Source: DATLXU01 sp035575515
Lineage (GTDB): Bacteria > Acidobacteriota > Blastocatellia > UBA7656
NCBI GenBank assembly: GCA_035575515.1
Contig: DATLXU010000031.1
Span: forward strand, 1 to 35,374
Length of the DNA stretch: 35,374 bases
Reading direction: 5' to 3'
In this document: in pieces, positions 7,691 to 18,294 of the stretch
How positions within the stretch are numbered: the first letter of the stretch is position 1
Layout of the letters: each line of letters begins with the position of its first letter
The notes under the pieces: model-generated
What the model was told of the DNA's origin: nothing
Database searches by the model: none
The model's input: the letters and a program-made list of their open reading frames with translations, nothing else
Translations under genes and position numbers: made by a program

Positions 7691-8347
7691 TCATCCGCGA
7701 TTGGCATTGGCAGGCGGGCGACTGATGTTAGAATTGCCGTTCTGATTCTTCGGCTTAGGCGGCCCGCTGCTGACGTTGATTGTCAGCTTCGATCCTTTCT
7801 TCACGGGAGTGCCCGCGCTCGGGTCTGTATCAATCACCGTCTTTGTAGGAACGGTCGCGTCGCTGCGCGATTTCATCTCGACTTTGAACCCGGCCTGCTC
7901 CGCCGCCGCTTTCGCTTCGGCTGGCGTCTTTCCGCTCAGGTCGGGCACGCGCACTTCGTCAGGCCCAAGCTCGACTTGAGGCGGTTTGTTCGGCGACGGG
8001 CCTGTGCTGATATAGAGTCTGACGAGCGAATCTTTCTTTACGGATGAATCGGGTGCAGGGTCGGTTTTGAAAATCGTGTCAGGCGCGTACTTGTCGTCAT
8101 TCAAGTGCGCGACAGGCTCAAAGACTCTGAGACCAGCTTTTTTGATTATCTGCCGGGCCTCTGCTTCGGATTTTCCTAATACGTTGGGAACGCGCGTATC
8201 GCCCGTGCGAATCAGAAGATAGATTGTCACGACCGCGCTCAGCACGAAGACGAGCGCGAGCACGACTACCATGCCGAGCCTTCGGATGATAGTCCATGCA
8301 ATGTTTTCGCTTTTGTCTCGATTCGCGTCGCGCGGGATTGCCATCAC
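7691..8347 (-). CDS. Single-pass membrane protein with PASTA domains
   Basis: A 218-residue protein with a short cytoplasmic N-terminus, one transmembrane helix (about 24-46, MVVVLALVFVLSAVVTIYLL) and two PASTA domains outside: about 52-115 (VPNVLGKSEAEARQIIKKAGL) and 130-195 (VPDLSGKTPAEAKAAAEQAGF). A Pro/Asn-rich tail follows. PASTA domains usually bind peptidoglycan fragments or division proteins. Here they are not joined to a Ser/Thr kinase or a penicillin-binding protein, so the partner is unknown. Tandem ATGs at 8347 and 8344 make the exact start ambiguous by one residue. Confidence 0.85.
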   Translation of the reverse strand: MMAIPRDANRDKSENIAWTIIRRLGMVVVLALVFVLSAVVTIYLLIRTGDTRVPNVLGKSEAEARQIIKKAGLRVFEPVAHLNDDKYAPDTIFKTDPAPDSSVKKDSLVRLYISTGPSPNKPPQVELGPDEVRVPDLSGKTPAEAKAAAEQAGFKVEMKSRSDATVPTKTVIDTDPSAGTPVKKGSKLTINVSSGPPKPKNQNGNSNISRPPANANRG

Positions 8348-8383
8348 GGCAAGTCTAGCATCGTGATTGCGGAGCTTTCAACC

Positions 8384-8548
8384 TTAGCCAATTAGAGACG
8401 CGCGCTGAGCGGCGCTCGTGGCGAGCCAAAAGAGCGAGAACAGTCCGTACAATCCGATGATGAACGCCACCATCAACACTGCAAAGTAAACGACCGTGAC
8501 GGCCCGCAGCCCTTTGTCCTCTACGTAGATTTCTTCAAGCTCTTTCAT
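8384..8548 (-). CDS. 54-residue single-pass membrane protein
   Basis: A short frame with an excellent ribosome site (GGAGG seven bases before the ATG). The protein starts MKELEEIYVEDKGLRAVTVV and then has one long hydrophobic helix (YFAVLMVAFIIGLYGLFSLF). It ends WLATSAAQRASLIG. It lies 36 bases before the PASTA gene, in the same direction, so the two are probably co-transcribed. No known family was recognised. The charged N-terminus and single helix suggest a small accessory subunit. Confidence 0.75.
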   Translation of the reverse strand: MKELEEIYVEDKGLRAVTVVYFAVLMVAFIIGLYGLFSLFWLATSAAQRASLIG

Positions 8549-8700
8549 CGTTTGCCTCCGATTTCGTTTCCTACTACGGCTGCCCTCGCCGATTCGGATT
8601 TATCGGAGACAACTTCTGCGTTACTCTGCGCCTGCGGCGTTCCTGCGCGATGGAAGCGTCATGCAGCAGAGTCGTAGTGATGCAGAGTAGCACAGAGAAA

Positions 8701-9015
8701 TTATTTGCCAGAAATGCTCTGCCACATGCGGCTCAAGAAGCCTGAGCTTTCTTCTCGCTTGCTCAGTTGCTCAAGCTCGCCCGCGTCGAGCCAAACGCCG
8801 TTGCACTTATCGCAGCGGTCTATCATTATGTTTTCGTAATTAATCTCCACGAGCGAGCCGTCGCACTTCGGACACGCGAGGACCTTGCCTTCGGCTTCTC
8901 GTTGAAGCCGCTCGGCTTCACGCTTTGCGCGCATACGCGCGATGGCTTCCTGCTCCTGGCGGCGAAAATATTCTTCTTCGAGCGACTTCTTGCGATCATC
9001 CCAGATGTCGGACAT
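8701..9015 (-). CDS. zf-TFIIB-type zinc-ribbon protein
   Basis: A 104-residue protein. Residues 10-45 form a charged helix rich in Arg and Glu. A zinc ribbon follows, with cysteines at 48, 51, 68 and 71 (CPKCDGSL and IDRCDKCNGVWLDAGELEQL), which is the zf-TFIIB family pattern. The C-terminus (SGFLSRMWQSISGK) is amphipathic. Cellular role unknown. The start has AAGGAGAG upstream. The 152-base gap after it, up to the 54-residue gene, contains no other gene that I can see. Confidence 0.85.
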   Translation of the reverse strand: MSDIWDDRKKSLEEEYFRRQEQEAIARMRAKREAERLQREAEGKVLACPKCDGSLVEINYENIMIDRCDKCNGVWLDAGELEQLSKREESSGFLSRMWQSISGK

Positions 9016-9075
9016 GGTTCTCTCTCCTTTGATTTTCGGTGTAAGGCGATAAATTCTAACAGCACTTTGGATTCA

Positions 9076-10098
9076 TTACTTCTCGCTTGCGACTTTCGTG
9101 ATGCGCTCTATCAGCTTCTGGTCGTCGGGTATCAATCCGACTTTTGCTAATCGTGGCGTGAGCGTCACCCAGTTCTTATCCATCGCAAAGACGCGCTTGA
9201 AAAGCGGCAAGGATTCATCAACGCGGCCCATGTTCACGAGCGCAACCGCATGCCAGTAGACCATCTCGGCGCTGTCGGGCACGAGCCGAGCCGCCGCGCC
9301 GTACTCTGCAAGCGCACGCTCATTGTCGCCGCGCTCGACCGCCGCATCGCCGGCGTTCATGTGATTGTATGCGCGCTGCAACGTTACAAGTCGGCGCAGC
9401 TCTTTCAACGGCTCAGGGTGATCGTCAATCCTTAAATCGAAAACTCTATCGGCCCACGGGCGGCCCGTTGGCTTGCCCGATACAACGATGAGCGCGGCAG
9501 ATTGCTTGCCGCGAATGTCGCCTCCAGCTTCCTGCGCCGCTTCGAGCGCGGCTAGCATCCGTTCGGCAAGATCGCCTTTAGTATCCTCAAAGGCTCGCGC
9601 CATCGCGGGCCACACCTTGTCGTTGAGCATAAGGTTAGCCTGCACGGAAAAGTTGTTTCCGACGATGTGCCCGGCTTCGGGAATATCTTTCGCGCCCGTG
9701 TGAGCCGCGACTCGTCCCTTGGCGTCAATCATCGCAACCTGTCGCACGTCGCGCCCTTCGTCGCCCGCCAGCAGCGCCTTCAAGGCATCGGGCGCGCTGC
9801 GGCCCGCGCGCATTAAATCCAATCCCAGCTTGCCGTAGCTCGGATCGACAAAGGATTGAGTCGCAACAGCGCCGACGCCCGCTTCGGCCCACGCGACAAT
9901 CGATCCTACCGAAAACCAGTGAGACTGAACCGCGACACCAAGCTCGCCAGTCGCGGGGTCGCGCGCCACGATTGAAAAAGTGTGAACCGGTCGCAAAGGT
10001 TTTGCGCGCGAATTGTCCTGCGCCCGCGCGCCGAGCGCAGTCAATAGCATCAGCATCATTAATCCACACACACGAATTGATAAAGAACGCTCTCTCAT
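9076..10098 (-). CDS. Exported DUF1028 (Ntn-hydrolase-like) protein with C-terminal TPR-like region
   Basis: A 340-residue protein. The ATG at 10098 follows a perfect GGAGGTGA and gives a signal peptide (RVCGLMMLMLLTALGARAQ). The DUF1028 domain occupies about 37-235: HTFSIVARDPATGELGVAVQ, GVGAVATQSFVDPSYG, RQVAMIDAKGRVAAHTG and GNNFSVQANLM. Structures in this family resemble N-terminal-nucleophile hydrolases, but the natural substrate is not established. The last ~100 residues are TPR-like (AYNHMNAGDAAVERGDNERA, then PDSAEMVYWHAVALVNMG). A longer frame from 10161 adds 21 residues with no supporting site. Confidence 0.87.
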   Translation of the reverse strand: MRERSLSIRVCGLMMLMLLTALGARAQDNSRAKPLRPVHTFSIVARDPATGELGVAVQSHWFSVGSIVAWAEAGVGAVATQSFVDPSYGKLGLDLMRAGRSAPDALKALLAGDEGRDVRQVAMIDAKGRVAAHTGAKDIPEAGHIVGNNFSVQANLMLNDKVWPAMARAFEDTKGDLAERMLAALEAAQEAGGDIRGKQSAALIVVSGKPTGRPWADRVFDLRIDDHPEPLKELRRLVTLQRAYNHMNAGDAAVERGDNERALAEYGAAARLVPDSAEMVYWHAVALVNMGRVDESLPLFKRVFAMDKNWVTLTPRLAKVGLIPDDQKLIERITKVASEK

Positions 10099-10197
10099 AA
10101 ACTCACCTCCGGGATGGATAATCAAAGGCGTCATTCTTGTAAATCCAGTATTGTAACCCATCTGCTGACTTCGGACATCAGGATTACGGACTGCCTT

Positions 10198-11823
10198 TTA
10201 TCCGGCTGCTTTCGTTCCCGCTTCGATGATTTCAAGCTCGCCATGTTCACGGCGAGCGCGCAGAACTTTTTTGTCGAATTTGCCGACGCTCGTCTTCGGC
10301 ACTTCGCTTATGAATGACCAGCGTTCCGGTATCCACCACTTCGCAACTCGGTCAGCTAAAAATGCTCGCAATTGCTCGGCAGTTGTTTGCGAATTCTCAC
10401 GCAGCACGACGCAGGCGAGCGGGCGCTCGTCCCATCTCTCGTCGGGCACGCCGATGACCGCCGCTTCGATGACATCAGGGTGAGCCATCAACGCGGTTTC
10501 AAGCTCTACGGTAGAAATCCATTCGCCGCCGGATTTGATAACGTCCTTAGCGCGATCTGTTATTTGAATGAAACCCTTGGCATCAATCGAGCCGACATCG
10601 CCCGTGCGCAGCCAGCCGTCGTGAAACTTAGCCGGGTCTTCGTCGCCGTAGTAGCTTCCTGTGATCCATGGCCCTCGCACTTCGATTTCGCCTACGGACT
10701 CGGCATCCCACGGCAATTCTTTGTCGCCGTCCATCAACCGAAGCTCAACGCCTGCGCGGATGCGCCCCGTCTTTGCGCGCCAGTTAAATTCTTCTTCGGG
10801 CCGTGAGCCTTTCGGAGGCCGCGCGATTGCCGCAAGCGGGCTTGTCTCAGTCATTCCCCACGCTTGAATTATCGGCACGCCGAAACGCTGCTGAAAACGC
10901 TCCATCAAAGCGCGCGGCACAGCCGACCCGCCGCAAATGATCGCGCGCAGCGATGAAAGGTCAACCCTGTGCGTTTCTGAATAACGAAGCACTTCATTCC
11001 AGATAGTTGGGACCGCGCCGCTGAAGGTCGGGCGCTCCATCTCAATCAGCTTGCACAGAGCGTCAACGTGGAGGAATCGGTTAGGCATTATGAAATCCGC
11101 TCCGGCCATCCATCCCGCGTAAGGCAATCCCCAGGCATTTGCATGGAACATTGGGACTATTGAAAGTATGCGGTCGCCTTCAGACAGGTTGAAGGTGAAG
11201 CCCGCGCACACGGCGAGTGAATGGAGCCAGTTGGAGCGGTGAGAATAAACCACGCCTTTGGGATTGCCCGTAGTGCCCGACGTGTAGCACATCGCACACG
11301 CTGCGCGCTCGTCAATTTCGGGCCAGGCGAAGCCTAAGCTTTCAGCCGCGATGATCTCTTCGTACCGAAGCGCGTCGCCCAGTGCAGACGCGTCGCCATC
11401 GCCTACGACGATGTATCGCTCGACAGTTTTCAATTCAGGCAGAATGCGCGCGAGCAACGGCACGAGCGAATCGTCAACGATCATTATACGGTCTCCGGCG
11501 TGATTGATTATGTAAGCGAGCTGCTCAGGAAAGAGCCTGAGGTTGAGTGTGTGGAGCACCGCGCCCATCGAAGGAATCGCCATGTAAGCTTCCATGTGTT
11601 CTTGCGTGTTCCAGCAGAGCGTGCCGACGCGGTCGCCTTCATTGATGCCCAACCGCTTGAGCGCGGCGGCCAGGCGTTCCGCTCGGTCGCCGACTTCTTT
11701 GTAAGTCGCTCGTCGGCAAGTGTCGCCCATGAAAGTGGCGATCTGGCTATCAGCATAGATTCGTCGGCTATGTTGAAACAGCGATGTGATAGTGAGAGGG
11801 CGATCCTGCATGGTGCTTTGCAT
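10198..11823 (-). CDS. Acyl-CoA synthetase (fatty-acid--CoA ligase, AMP-forming)
   Basis: A 541-residue ANL-superfamily enzyme that activates an acyl acid to acyl-AMP and then acyl-CoA. Motifs: the phosphate loop YTSGTTGNPKGVVYSHR, AWGMTETSPLA (A5), DGWLRTGDVGSID (A7), ITDRAKDVIKSGGEW (A8) and the catalytic Lys region KTSVGKFDKK. Overall similarity suggests a medium- or long-chain fatty acid substrate. The start is the ATG at 11823 with AGGAG seven bases upstream. A TTG six bases earlier is also in frame. It appears to be a single-gene transcript. Confidence 0.93.
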   Translation of the reverse strand: MQSTMQDRPLTITSLFQHSRRIYADSQIATFMGDTCRRATYKEVGDRAERLAAALKRLGINEGDRVGTLCWNTQEHMEAYMAIPSMGAVLHTLNLRLFPEQLAYIINHAGDRIMIVDDSLVPLLARILPELKTVERYIVVGDGDASALGDALRYEEIIAAESLGFAWPEIDERAACAMCYTSGTTGNPKGVVYSHRSNWLHSLAVCAGFTFNLSEGDRILSIVPMFHANAWGLPYAGWMAGADFIMPNRFLHVDALCKLIEMERPTFSGAVPTIWNEVLRYSETHRVDLSSLRAIICGGSAVPRALMERFQQRFGVPIIQAWGMTETSPLAAIARPPKGSRPEEEFNWRAKTGRIRAGVELRLMDGDKELPWDAESVGEIEVRGPWITGSYYGDEDPAKFHDGWLRTGDVGSIDAKGFIQITDRAKDVIKSGGEWISTVELETALMAHPDVIEAAVIGVPDERWDERPLACVVLRENSQTTAEQLRAFLADRVAKWWIPERWSFISEVPKTSVGKFDKKVLRARREHGELEIIEAGTKAAG

Positions 11824-11829
11824 TGGCAA

Positions 11830-12217
11830 TCTCCTTTTGAAAGGGCTGAGATTGAATACGGCTGCTGAAGCGCAGATGGATTATCTTCAAGATGGGGCGC
11901 GAGGGCAACCTCGATTGATACGAGATTTTATAAGGTCAAATGCCAAACTTCGGAGAAATACTTGTAGGATGACGAAGCAATAGCTGATCGCTATTAGCTT
12001 ACCTCGACTTAATCGAATTATGTTGCAACGAAAGGCAACAACTCGACAGGCAGAGTTTGCATAGCAGTCCTTTCTCGGAGCAAAGACCTGTAGCTTACTC
12101 AGCCTGTCGTCTAATTCTCAAAGAGCAAATTGGATAAAGTCGAGCTCAGGGCTTGCTTCTCACTTTTCAGACACACCCTCAATGCTCGATACTGATCCGT
12201 TGCTGCCTACTGATTTC
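11830..12217. other. Gene-free gap between the acyl-CoA ligase and glnA
   Basis: 388 bases with no convincing gene. A small perfect hairpin is present: AATAGC (11979-11984), TGATC loop, GCTATT (11990-11995). Minus-strand sequence upstream of the ligase includes TTGACC and TATAAA words, but not at promoter spacing. No terminator with a T-run was seen after glnA. Confidence 0.5.
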
Positions 12218-13621
12218 CTAGACGTCGTAATACAACGCGAACTCAAGCGGGTGCGGGCGCATGCGAACTGGGTTAAGCTCGCGCTCACGCTTGTAATCTA
12301 TCCACCGCTGAATGAGCGGCTCGGTGAAGACTTCGCCCTTGAGCAGGAACGAATGATCGTACTCCAACGCCTGAAGCGCCGCTTCTAATGAGCCGGGCAG
12401 ACTAGGCACTTCGGCAAGTTCCTCAGGCGGCATGTCGTAGATGTCTTTATCGAGCGGCTCGCCCGGATCAATGCGATTTTGAATTCCATCAAGCCCGGCC
12501 ATCATCATCGCTGAAAAAGCTATGTAGGCGTTGCACGACGGATCGGGGAAGCGAACTTCCAGTCGCTTCGCCTTCGGGCTTTGCGAATAGAGCGGGATGC
12601 GAACGGCAGCCGAGCGATTGCGCTGCGAATATGCAAGATTGACCGGCGCTTCAAAGCCGGGGACCAATCGCTTGTAGCTGTTCATGGTCGGCGCTGCGAA
12701 TGCTGCAATCGCAGGCGCGTGCTTCAGAATCCCGCCGATGTAATGACGCGCCATCTCTGAAAGCCCCGCATAGCCGTCTCCGGCAAACAATGGCTTTTCG
12801 TCTTTCCACAAAGATTGATGGCAATGCATTCCGCTGCCGTTGTCGCCATAAAGCGGCTTGGGCATAAATGTCGCCGTCTTGCCGAACCGCCGCGCGACGT
12901 TCTTCACTGTGTACTTGAATATCATCAGGTTGTCGGCTGTGCCGAGCAGCGTCGAGTAGCGGAAATCAATCTCGCACTGGCCTGCGGTTGCGACTTCGTG
13001 GTGATGGCATTCAACCGTAAGGCCGACACGCTTAAGCTCTGCCGCTATTTCCGACCTGATGTTGTGAATCGAATCGAGGGGCGGCAGCGGCACGTAGCCT
13101 TCCTTGTTGCGGATGTAGTAGCCTGTTCCGCCGTCGCCGCTGTGCCAGTTGCCTTCAGCCGATTCGAGCGTCACGCCGAAATCGTGGCTTTCGTTTCTGA
13201 ACGTCACGCGGTCGAAGATAAAAAACTCGGCCTCAGGACCGAAGTTCACAGTGTCTGCGATGCCAGTGAATTTCAGGTAACTTTCGGCGCGTTTAGCAAG
13301 CGCGCGTGGATCGAGCCAGTAAGGCTCTTTCGTGACGGGGTCAACTATGTCCGCGATCAGGCAGAGCGTCGGGCGTTCCATGAAACCGTCAATCCAGTAG
13401 CGCGACGGGTCGGGCATCATCAGCATATCGCTTTCGTTGATGGCCGCCCACCCGCGCAGGCTCGACGCGTCAAAGCCGAAGCCGTCTTCAAATGATGATT
13501 CGGACAGTTCTTCAATCGGAAACGTCAGGTGATGCCACGCTCCGACAAGGTCCGTGAAGCGCACGTCAACGAACTCTGCCTTTTGATCGGCAGCGAATTT
13601 CAAAACATTTTTCGGATTCAT
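12218..13621 (-). CDS. glnA: Glutamine synthetase, type I
   Basis: Condenses glutamate and ammonia with ATP to give glutamine. It is a 467-residue cytoplasmic enzyme, family-typical length. Landmarks: FGFDASSLRGW (N-terminal signature), FGPEAEFFIFD (metal Glu), HHHEVATAGQCEIDFR, NGSGMHCHQSLW (ATP/metal His) and APVNLAYSQRNRSAAVRIP. The Tyr used for adenylylation in enterobacterial enzymes is conserved (KDIYDMPPEEL), so reversible adenylylation is possible, though no glnE is in this window. The start has GGAGG just upstream. It is the last gene of the glnD-glnB-amtB-glnA series, 65 bases after amtB. Confidence 0.97.
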   Translation of the reverse strand: MNPKNVLKFAADQKAEFVDVRFTDLVGAWHHLTFPIEELSESSFEDGFGFDASSLRGWAAINESDMLMMPDPSRYWIDGFMERPTLCLIADIVDPVTKEPYWLDPRALAKRAESYLKFTGIADTVNFGPEAEFFIFDRVTFRNESHDFGVTLESAEGNWHSGDGGTGYYIRNKEGYVPLPPLDSIHNIRSEIAAELKRVGLTVECHHHEVATAGQCEIDFRYSTLLGTADNLMIFKYTVKNVARRFGKTATFMPKPLYGDNGSGMHCHQSLWKDEKPLFAGDGYAGLSEMARHYIGGILKHAPAIAAFAAPTMNSYKRLVPGFEAPVNLAYSQRNRSAAVRIPLYSQSPKAKRLEVRFPDPSCNAYIAFSAMMMAGLDGIQNRIDPGEPLDKDIYDMPPEELAEVPSLPGSLEAALQALEYDHSFLLKGEVFTEPLIQRWIDYKRERELNPVRMRPHPLEFALYYDV

Positions 13622-13686
13622 ATTTCCTCCAGAGGTTTGAGATTTAAGTTTTCAACTAGTCCGAGAGAATCGAGCTTTCGCAATAA

Positions 13687-15105
<1,419 letters not shown>

Positions 15106-15117
15106 TGATTCTACTCC

Positions 15118-15456
15118 TTACAATGCGAACTCGCCGCGCTCGCCTGTTCGTATGCGCACGGCTTCTTCGACCGGGAGCACGAAAATTTTTCCGTCGCCGA
15201 ATTTTCCTGTTGTGGCCGTTTTCACAATCGCGTCAATCGCGAGGTCAACCATCTCCAGCGGCAGCACGACCTCTATCTTGACCTTCGGCACGAAATCCAC
15301 CTTGTACTCGCTGCCGCGATATGTTTCGGTGTGCCCTTTCTGACGGCCAAAGCCTTTGACTTCGGTGATTGTCATTCCGACAATGCCAACTTCCTGCAAC
15401 GCGCTTTTGACGGCTTCGAGCAGGTGCGGGCGTATGATGGCTTCAATCTTTCTCAT
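15118..15456 (-). CDS. glnB: Nitrogen regulatory protein PII
   Basis: A 112-residue PII trimer subunit that senses 2-oxoglutarate, ATP and ADP and controls partners such as AmtB. MRKIEAIIRPHLLEAVKSAL is the family N-terminus. The T-loop has the uridylylation Tyr51 in YRGSEYKVDF. The nucleotide-binding regions TGKFGDGKIFV and VRIRTGERG are intact. The ATG overlaps the glnD stop (ATGA) and has AAAGGAGG upstream, so synthesis is coupled to its modifying enzyme. The direct amtB neighbour makes glnK an equally fair name. Confidence 0.97.
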   Translation of the reverse strand: MRKIEAIIRPHLLEAVKSALQEVGIVGMTITEVKGFGRQKGHTETYRGSEYKVDFVPKVKIEVVLPLEMVDLAIDAIVKTATTGKFGDGKIFVLPVEEAVRIRTGERGEFAL

Positions 15457-18251
15457 ACCGCCTCCTTTAACTTTGCGCTTATCTCCCCTCCGAGAGCTTC
15501 AACGAGCGCGCGCTCGACGTGAGGCATATCGGATGCGCGCAGCTTCTCTCCTTCAGAATCGGTCACGTAGAAGACATCCAGCGCGTGGCTCTTTTCCGTG
15601 GCGATCTTGGCAAAGTTGATGCTGAGTCCAAGCCCTGCGAGCGTGCTGGCAATTTTATAGACCAGCCCAAGCTCATCTTCCGCCTTAACCTCTATAACCG
15701 TGTTCGTCGCGGACGCTTCGGAATCGAATCTGACCGAAGGCTTTATGGGTTGATGGTGCTTGCGCCGCCTGATTGGGCGCACCGCTTTCGCCTGTTGCAT
15801 TTCGACTGCGGCTGCAACATTAAAACTGCCTTCGATGGCCGCCTTGAGGTTACGCTCGACCTTCGGCCACGCGGCTGGCGCGACGGCGCTGTGGCCGCTC
15901 GGTTCGCACACTTTGAATGTGTCAATGACAAGGCCGTCCTCGCGCGTGTAGACGTCCGCGCTCAGGATGTTTATGCCGGAAGCGGTCAGAGTTCCTGCTA
16001 TGCGAGCGATCAGCCCCGCGCTGTCTTGCGTGTAGATGGTCAACTCCGAATAGTGCTTGTCTTCGGCTGCGCTCCATGCAACAGCGAGCGGACCATTGCC
16101 CAGTTGTTTGATAGCCCTGAAATGCTGCGCCACGCGCTCAGGCTCGGTCGCGCGCAGATACCTTTCGGGCATCATCGCTAGGTGGCGTTCAACTTCGCTC
16201 GGAACAAACTCCGCGCGCAAAGACTCGATCAAGCTTTGCTTAATCTGCGCCGCGTGGCTCCAATCCCACTTTCTCGGCCTGCCTCCGGTGAAGTGCTGGC
16301 GGGCGCGCGTGTAAAGCTCCCACAGCAGCGTTGCTTTCCAATCGTTCCAGACGCCCGGCCCTACGCCGCTCGTGTCCGCGTAAGTTAAAAGCAGCAGACT
16401 GTTAAGATGGTCGAGATCGTCGACCGTTGCGACGAAATTCTTAATCAGTCCCTCTTCATTCAAATCGCGCCGCTGCGAAATGTGCGACATCAACAGATGA
16501 TGCTTGACCAGAAAACTCACCTGCTGCGCGCTTCGCTCATCGAGATTGAGCCGCTCGCACACGCGCTTGGCGATGTGAACGCCGCGCTCGACGTGGCCTT
16601 TGCCGCGCCCCTTGCCTATGTCGTGCAGCAGCAGCCCCAGATAGAGCGGCGCGGCGTGTTCAATCTCTGCGAAGACCTTGCTGAAACGCGCAAGCCTGTC
16701 GTTGTATTCAGACGCGAGCAGGTCTAGGGCCTCAATGGCTTTGAGCGTATGCTCGTCAATCGTGTACTTGTGATAAAAGTCGTGTTGAACGAGAAAAGTT
16801 ACGCGCGCAAACTCCGGCAGAAGCCGCCCCAAAAATCCCGCCTCGTGCATCATGCGCAGCGCAAAGCCCACTCGCCCCTTGCGATTGAGCATTGCGATAA
16901 GACTGTGGCCCGCTTCTTTTGAAGCGCGGAAGTTGCGATCTACGAGCGAAAGGTTGCTGCGAATGGCGAGCTTCAATTCATCGCTCAGCGCAATGCCTTC
17001 ATTCTGCGCGACGGCAAACGCCTCAATCATTCGCATCGCGTTGCTGCGAAAATCGGCCTGCCCGTTTTTGAGATAGAGCTTGCCACGTCTAACCTCATAG
17101 CTCGGCTGAATAGCAAGCTCGGCCTGCTGGTTTCTTCTTATTGTGAGATAGAATTGCCCCTGCCTGTTTTCAAAGCTCGCGGAGAACGGCTTTGCGCGAG
17201 AGATGATGCGCCGCTTCGCGCTTCGCGCTTCCATCGCCTGCACGAGAAAGCTTTCGCAAAAATGGTGAAGCTCCTGCGCGCGGCGGTAGTAGTCGCGCAT
17301 GAAAATCTCTGAAGCCATCAGCCCGCGCTTGGGCTTGTAGTTGAGGTTGGCCGCGAGCGTCGGTTGCAGATCGAGCGTCAGCAGGTCTGTCCGGCGATTG
17401 GTTGTAAAATGGGCCTCATTGCGCACGCGCGCGATGAAGTCGTAAGCTCGTCGCGCGGCGGCATACTTCTCGCCCGATATGATGTCCTGAGCGCGAAGGT
17501 CGTCCAATCCTCTCGCGCCATAACGCGCGTGGCCTATCCAAAGGACGGCGTGGAGATCGCGCAATCCGCCTACGCCTTCTTTCACATTTGGCTCTTGCAC
17601 ACAGACGGCTCTGCCGAAGCGGTCGTATCTCGCTTCAAGCTCCTGCCTCATCGTTTCGAGAAAAGAAGAGGTCTCTCGCCTGTTCTTAAAGATGGAATCG
17701 TCAAGCTCTCTGGCAAGTCTGCGAAAGAGGTGAGCATTGCCCGTGAGCAGCCGCGCTTCTGCCATCGCCGTGCGCGAGTGAAGATCGTTTCTCGCCATAG
17801 CCACGCAATCGCTGATTGAGCGGAAGCTATGGCCGACGGTCAACCCCATATCCCAGAGCAGGTAAAGAACCTGCTCGACGAACTTGCTGATATTCTTAGA
17901 GCGTCTGCCCGCTTGCAAAAACAGTATGTCCACATCTGAACAGGGTGCCAGCTCGCGGCGACCGTAGCCGCCAAGCGCGATCACCGCGCAGTTGTTCAAT
18001 TCATCAGACGGTATGAACTCGGATGCCGCCAGATGGCAGGCGCGGCAGACGACCAGATCAACCAGATAACATCTTCCGCTCGTAATCTCGTTGCCGCCCA
18101 GTCCGAAACGGTGGCGTATTCGCAATCGCTCGGTCTCTATCTTTAGAAACCGCTTGAATATGTTGACCTGTTCCTGGCGCGTCGCATCCCGGTCAATGAC
18201 GGCGAGCCGCTCGCTGGCATGCGCTAAGACTGTTTCGAAGTTAATGCGCAT
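15453..18251 (-). CDS. glnD: Bifunctional uridylyltransferase/uridylyl-removing enzyme (PII modifier)
   Basis: Adds UMP to PII when glutamine is low and removes it when glutamine is high. It is 932 residues, typical of GlnD. Domains: nucleotidyltransferase at about 94-112 (GGYGRRELAPCSDVDILFL, the G-[GS]-x-D-x-D pattern), a central HD phosphohydrolase (GLLLHDIGKGRGKGH), and two C-terminal ACT domains (about 736-775 and 850-895) that read glutamine. All catalytic pieces look intact. It is the first gene of the nitrogen cluster. A sigma-54 promoter lies about 45 bases upstream of the ATG. The ribosome site is weak. Confidence 0.97.
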   Translation of the reverse strand: MRINFETVLAHASERLAVIDRDATRQEQVNIFKRFLKIETERLRIRHRFGLGGNEITSGRCYLVDLVVCRACHLAASEFIPSDELNNCAVIALGGYGRRELAPCSDVDILFLQAGRRSKNISKFVEQVLYLLWDMGLTVGHSFRSISDCVAMARNDLHSRTAMAEARLLTGNAHLFRRLARELDDSIFKNRRETSSFLETMRQELEARYDRFGRAVCVQEPNVKEGVGGLRDLHAVLWIGHARYGARGLDDLRAQDIISGEKYAAARRAYDFIARVRNEAHFTTNRRTDLLTLDLQPTLAANLNYKPKRGLMASEIFMRDYYRRAQELHHFCESFLVQAMEARSAKRRIISRAKPFSASFENRQGQFYLTIRRNQQAELAIQPSYEVRRGKLYLKNGQADFRSNAMRMIEAFAVAQNEGIALSDELKLAIRSNLSLVDRNFRASKEAGHSLIAMLNRKGRVGFALRMMHEAGFLGRLLPEFARVTFLVQHDFYHKYTIDEHTLKAIEALDLLASEYNDRLARFSKVFAEIEHAAPLYLGLLLHDIGKGRGKGHVERGVHIAKRVCERLNLDERSAQQVSFLVKHHLLMSHISQRRDLNEEGLIKNFVATVDDLDHLNSLLLLTYADTSGVGPGVWNDWKATLLWELYTRARQHFTGGRPRKWDWSHAAQIKQSLIESLRAEFVPSEVERHLAMMPERYLRATEPERVAQHFRAIKQLGNGPLAVAWSAAEDKHYSELTIYTQDSAGLIARIAGTLTASGINILSADVYTREDGLVIDTFKVCEPSGHSAVAPAAWPKVERNLKAAIEGSFNVAAAVEMQQAKAVRPIRRRKHHQPIKPSVRFDSEASATNTVIEVKAEDELGLVYKIASTLAGLGLSINFAKIATEKSHALDVFYVTDSEGEKLRASDMPHVERALVEALGGEISAKLKEAV

Positions 18252-18294
18252 TCTAATTTCTGGCTAAGGCTCCAGACTTGTAGCGACTGTAGTG

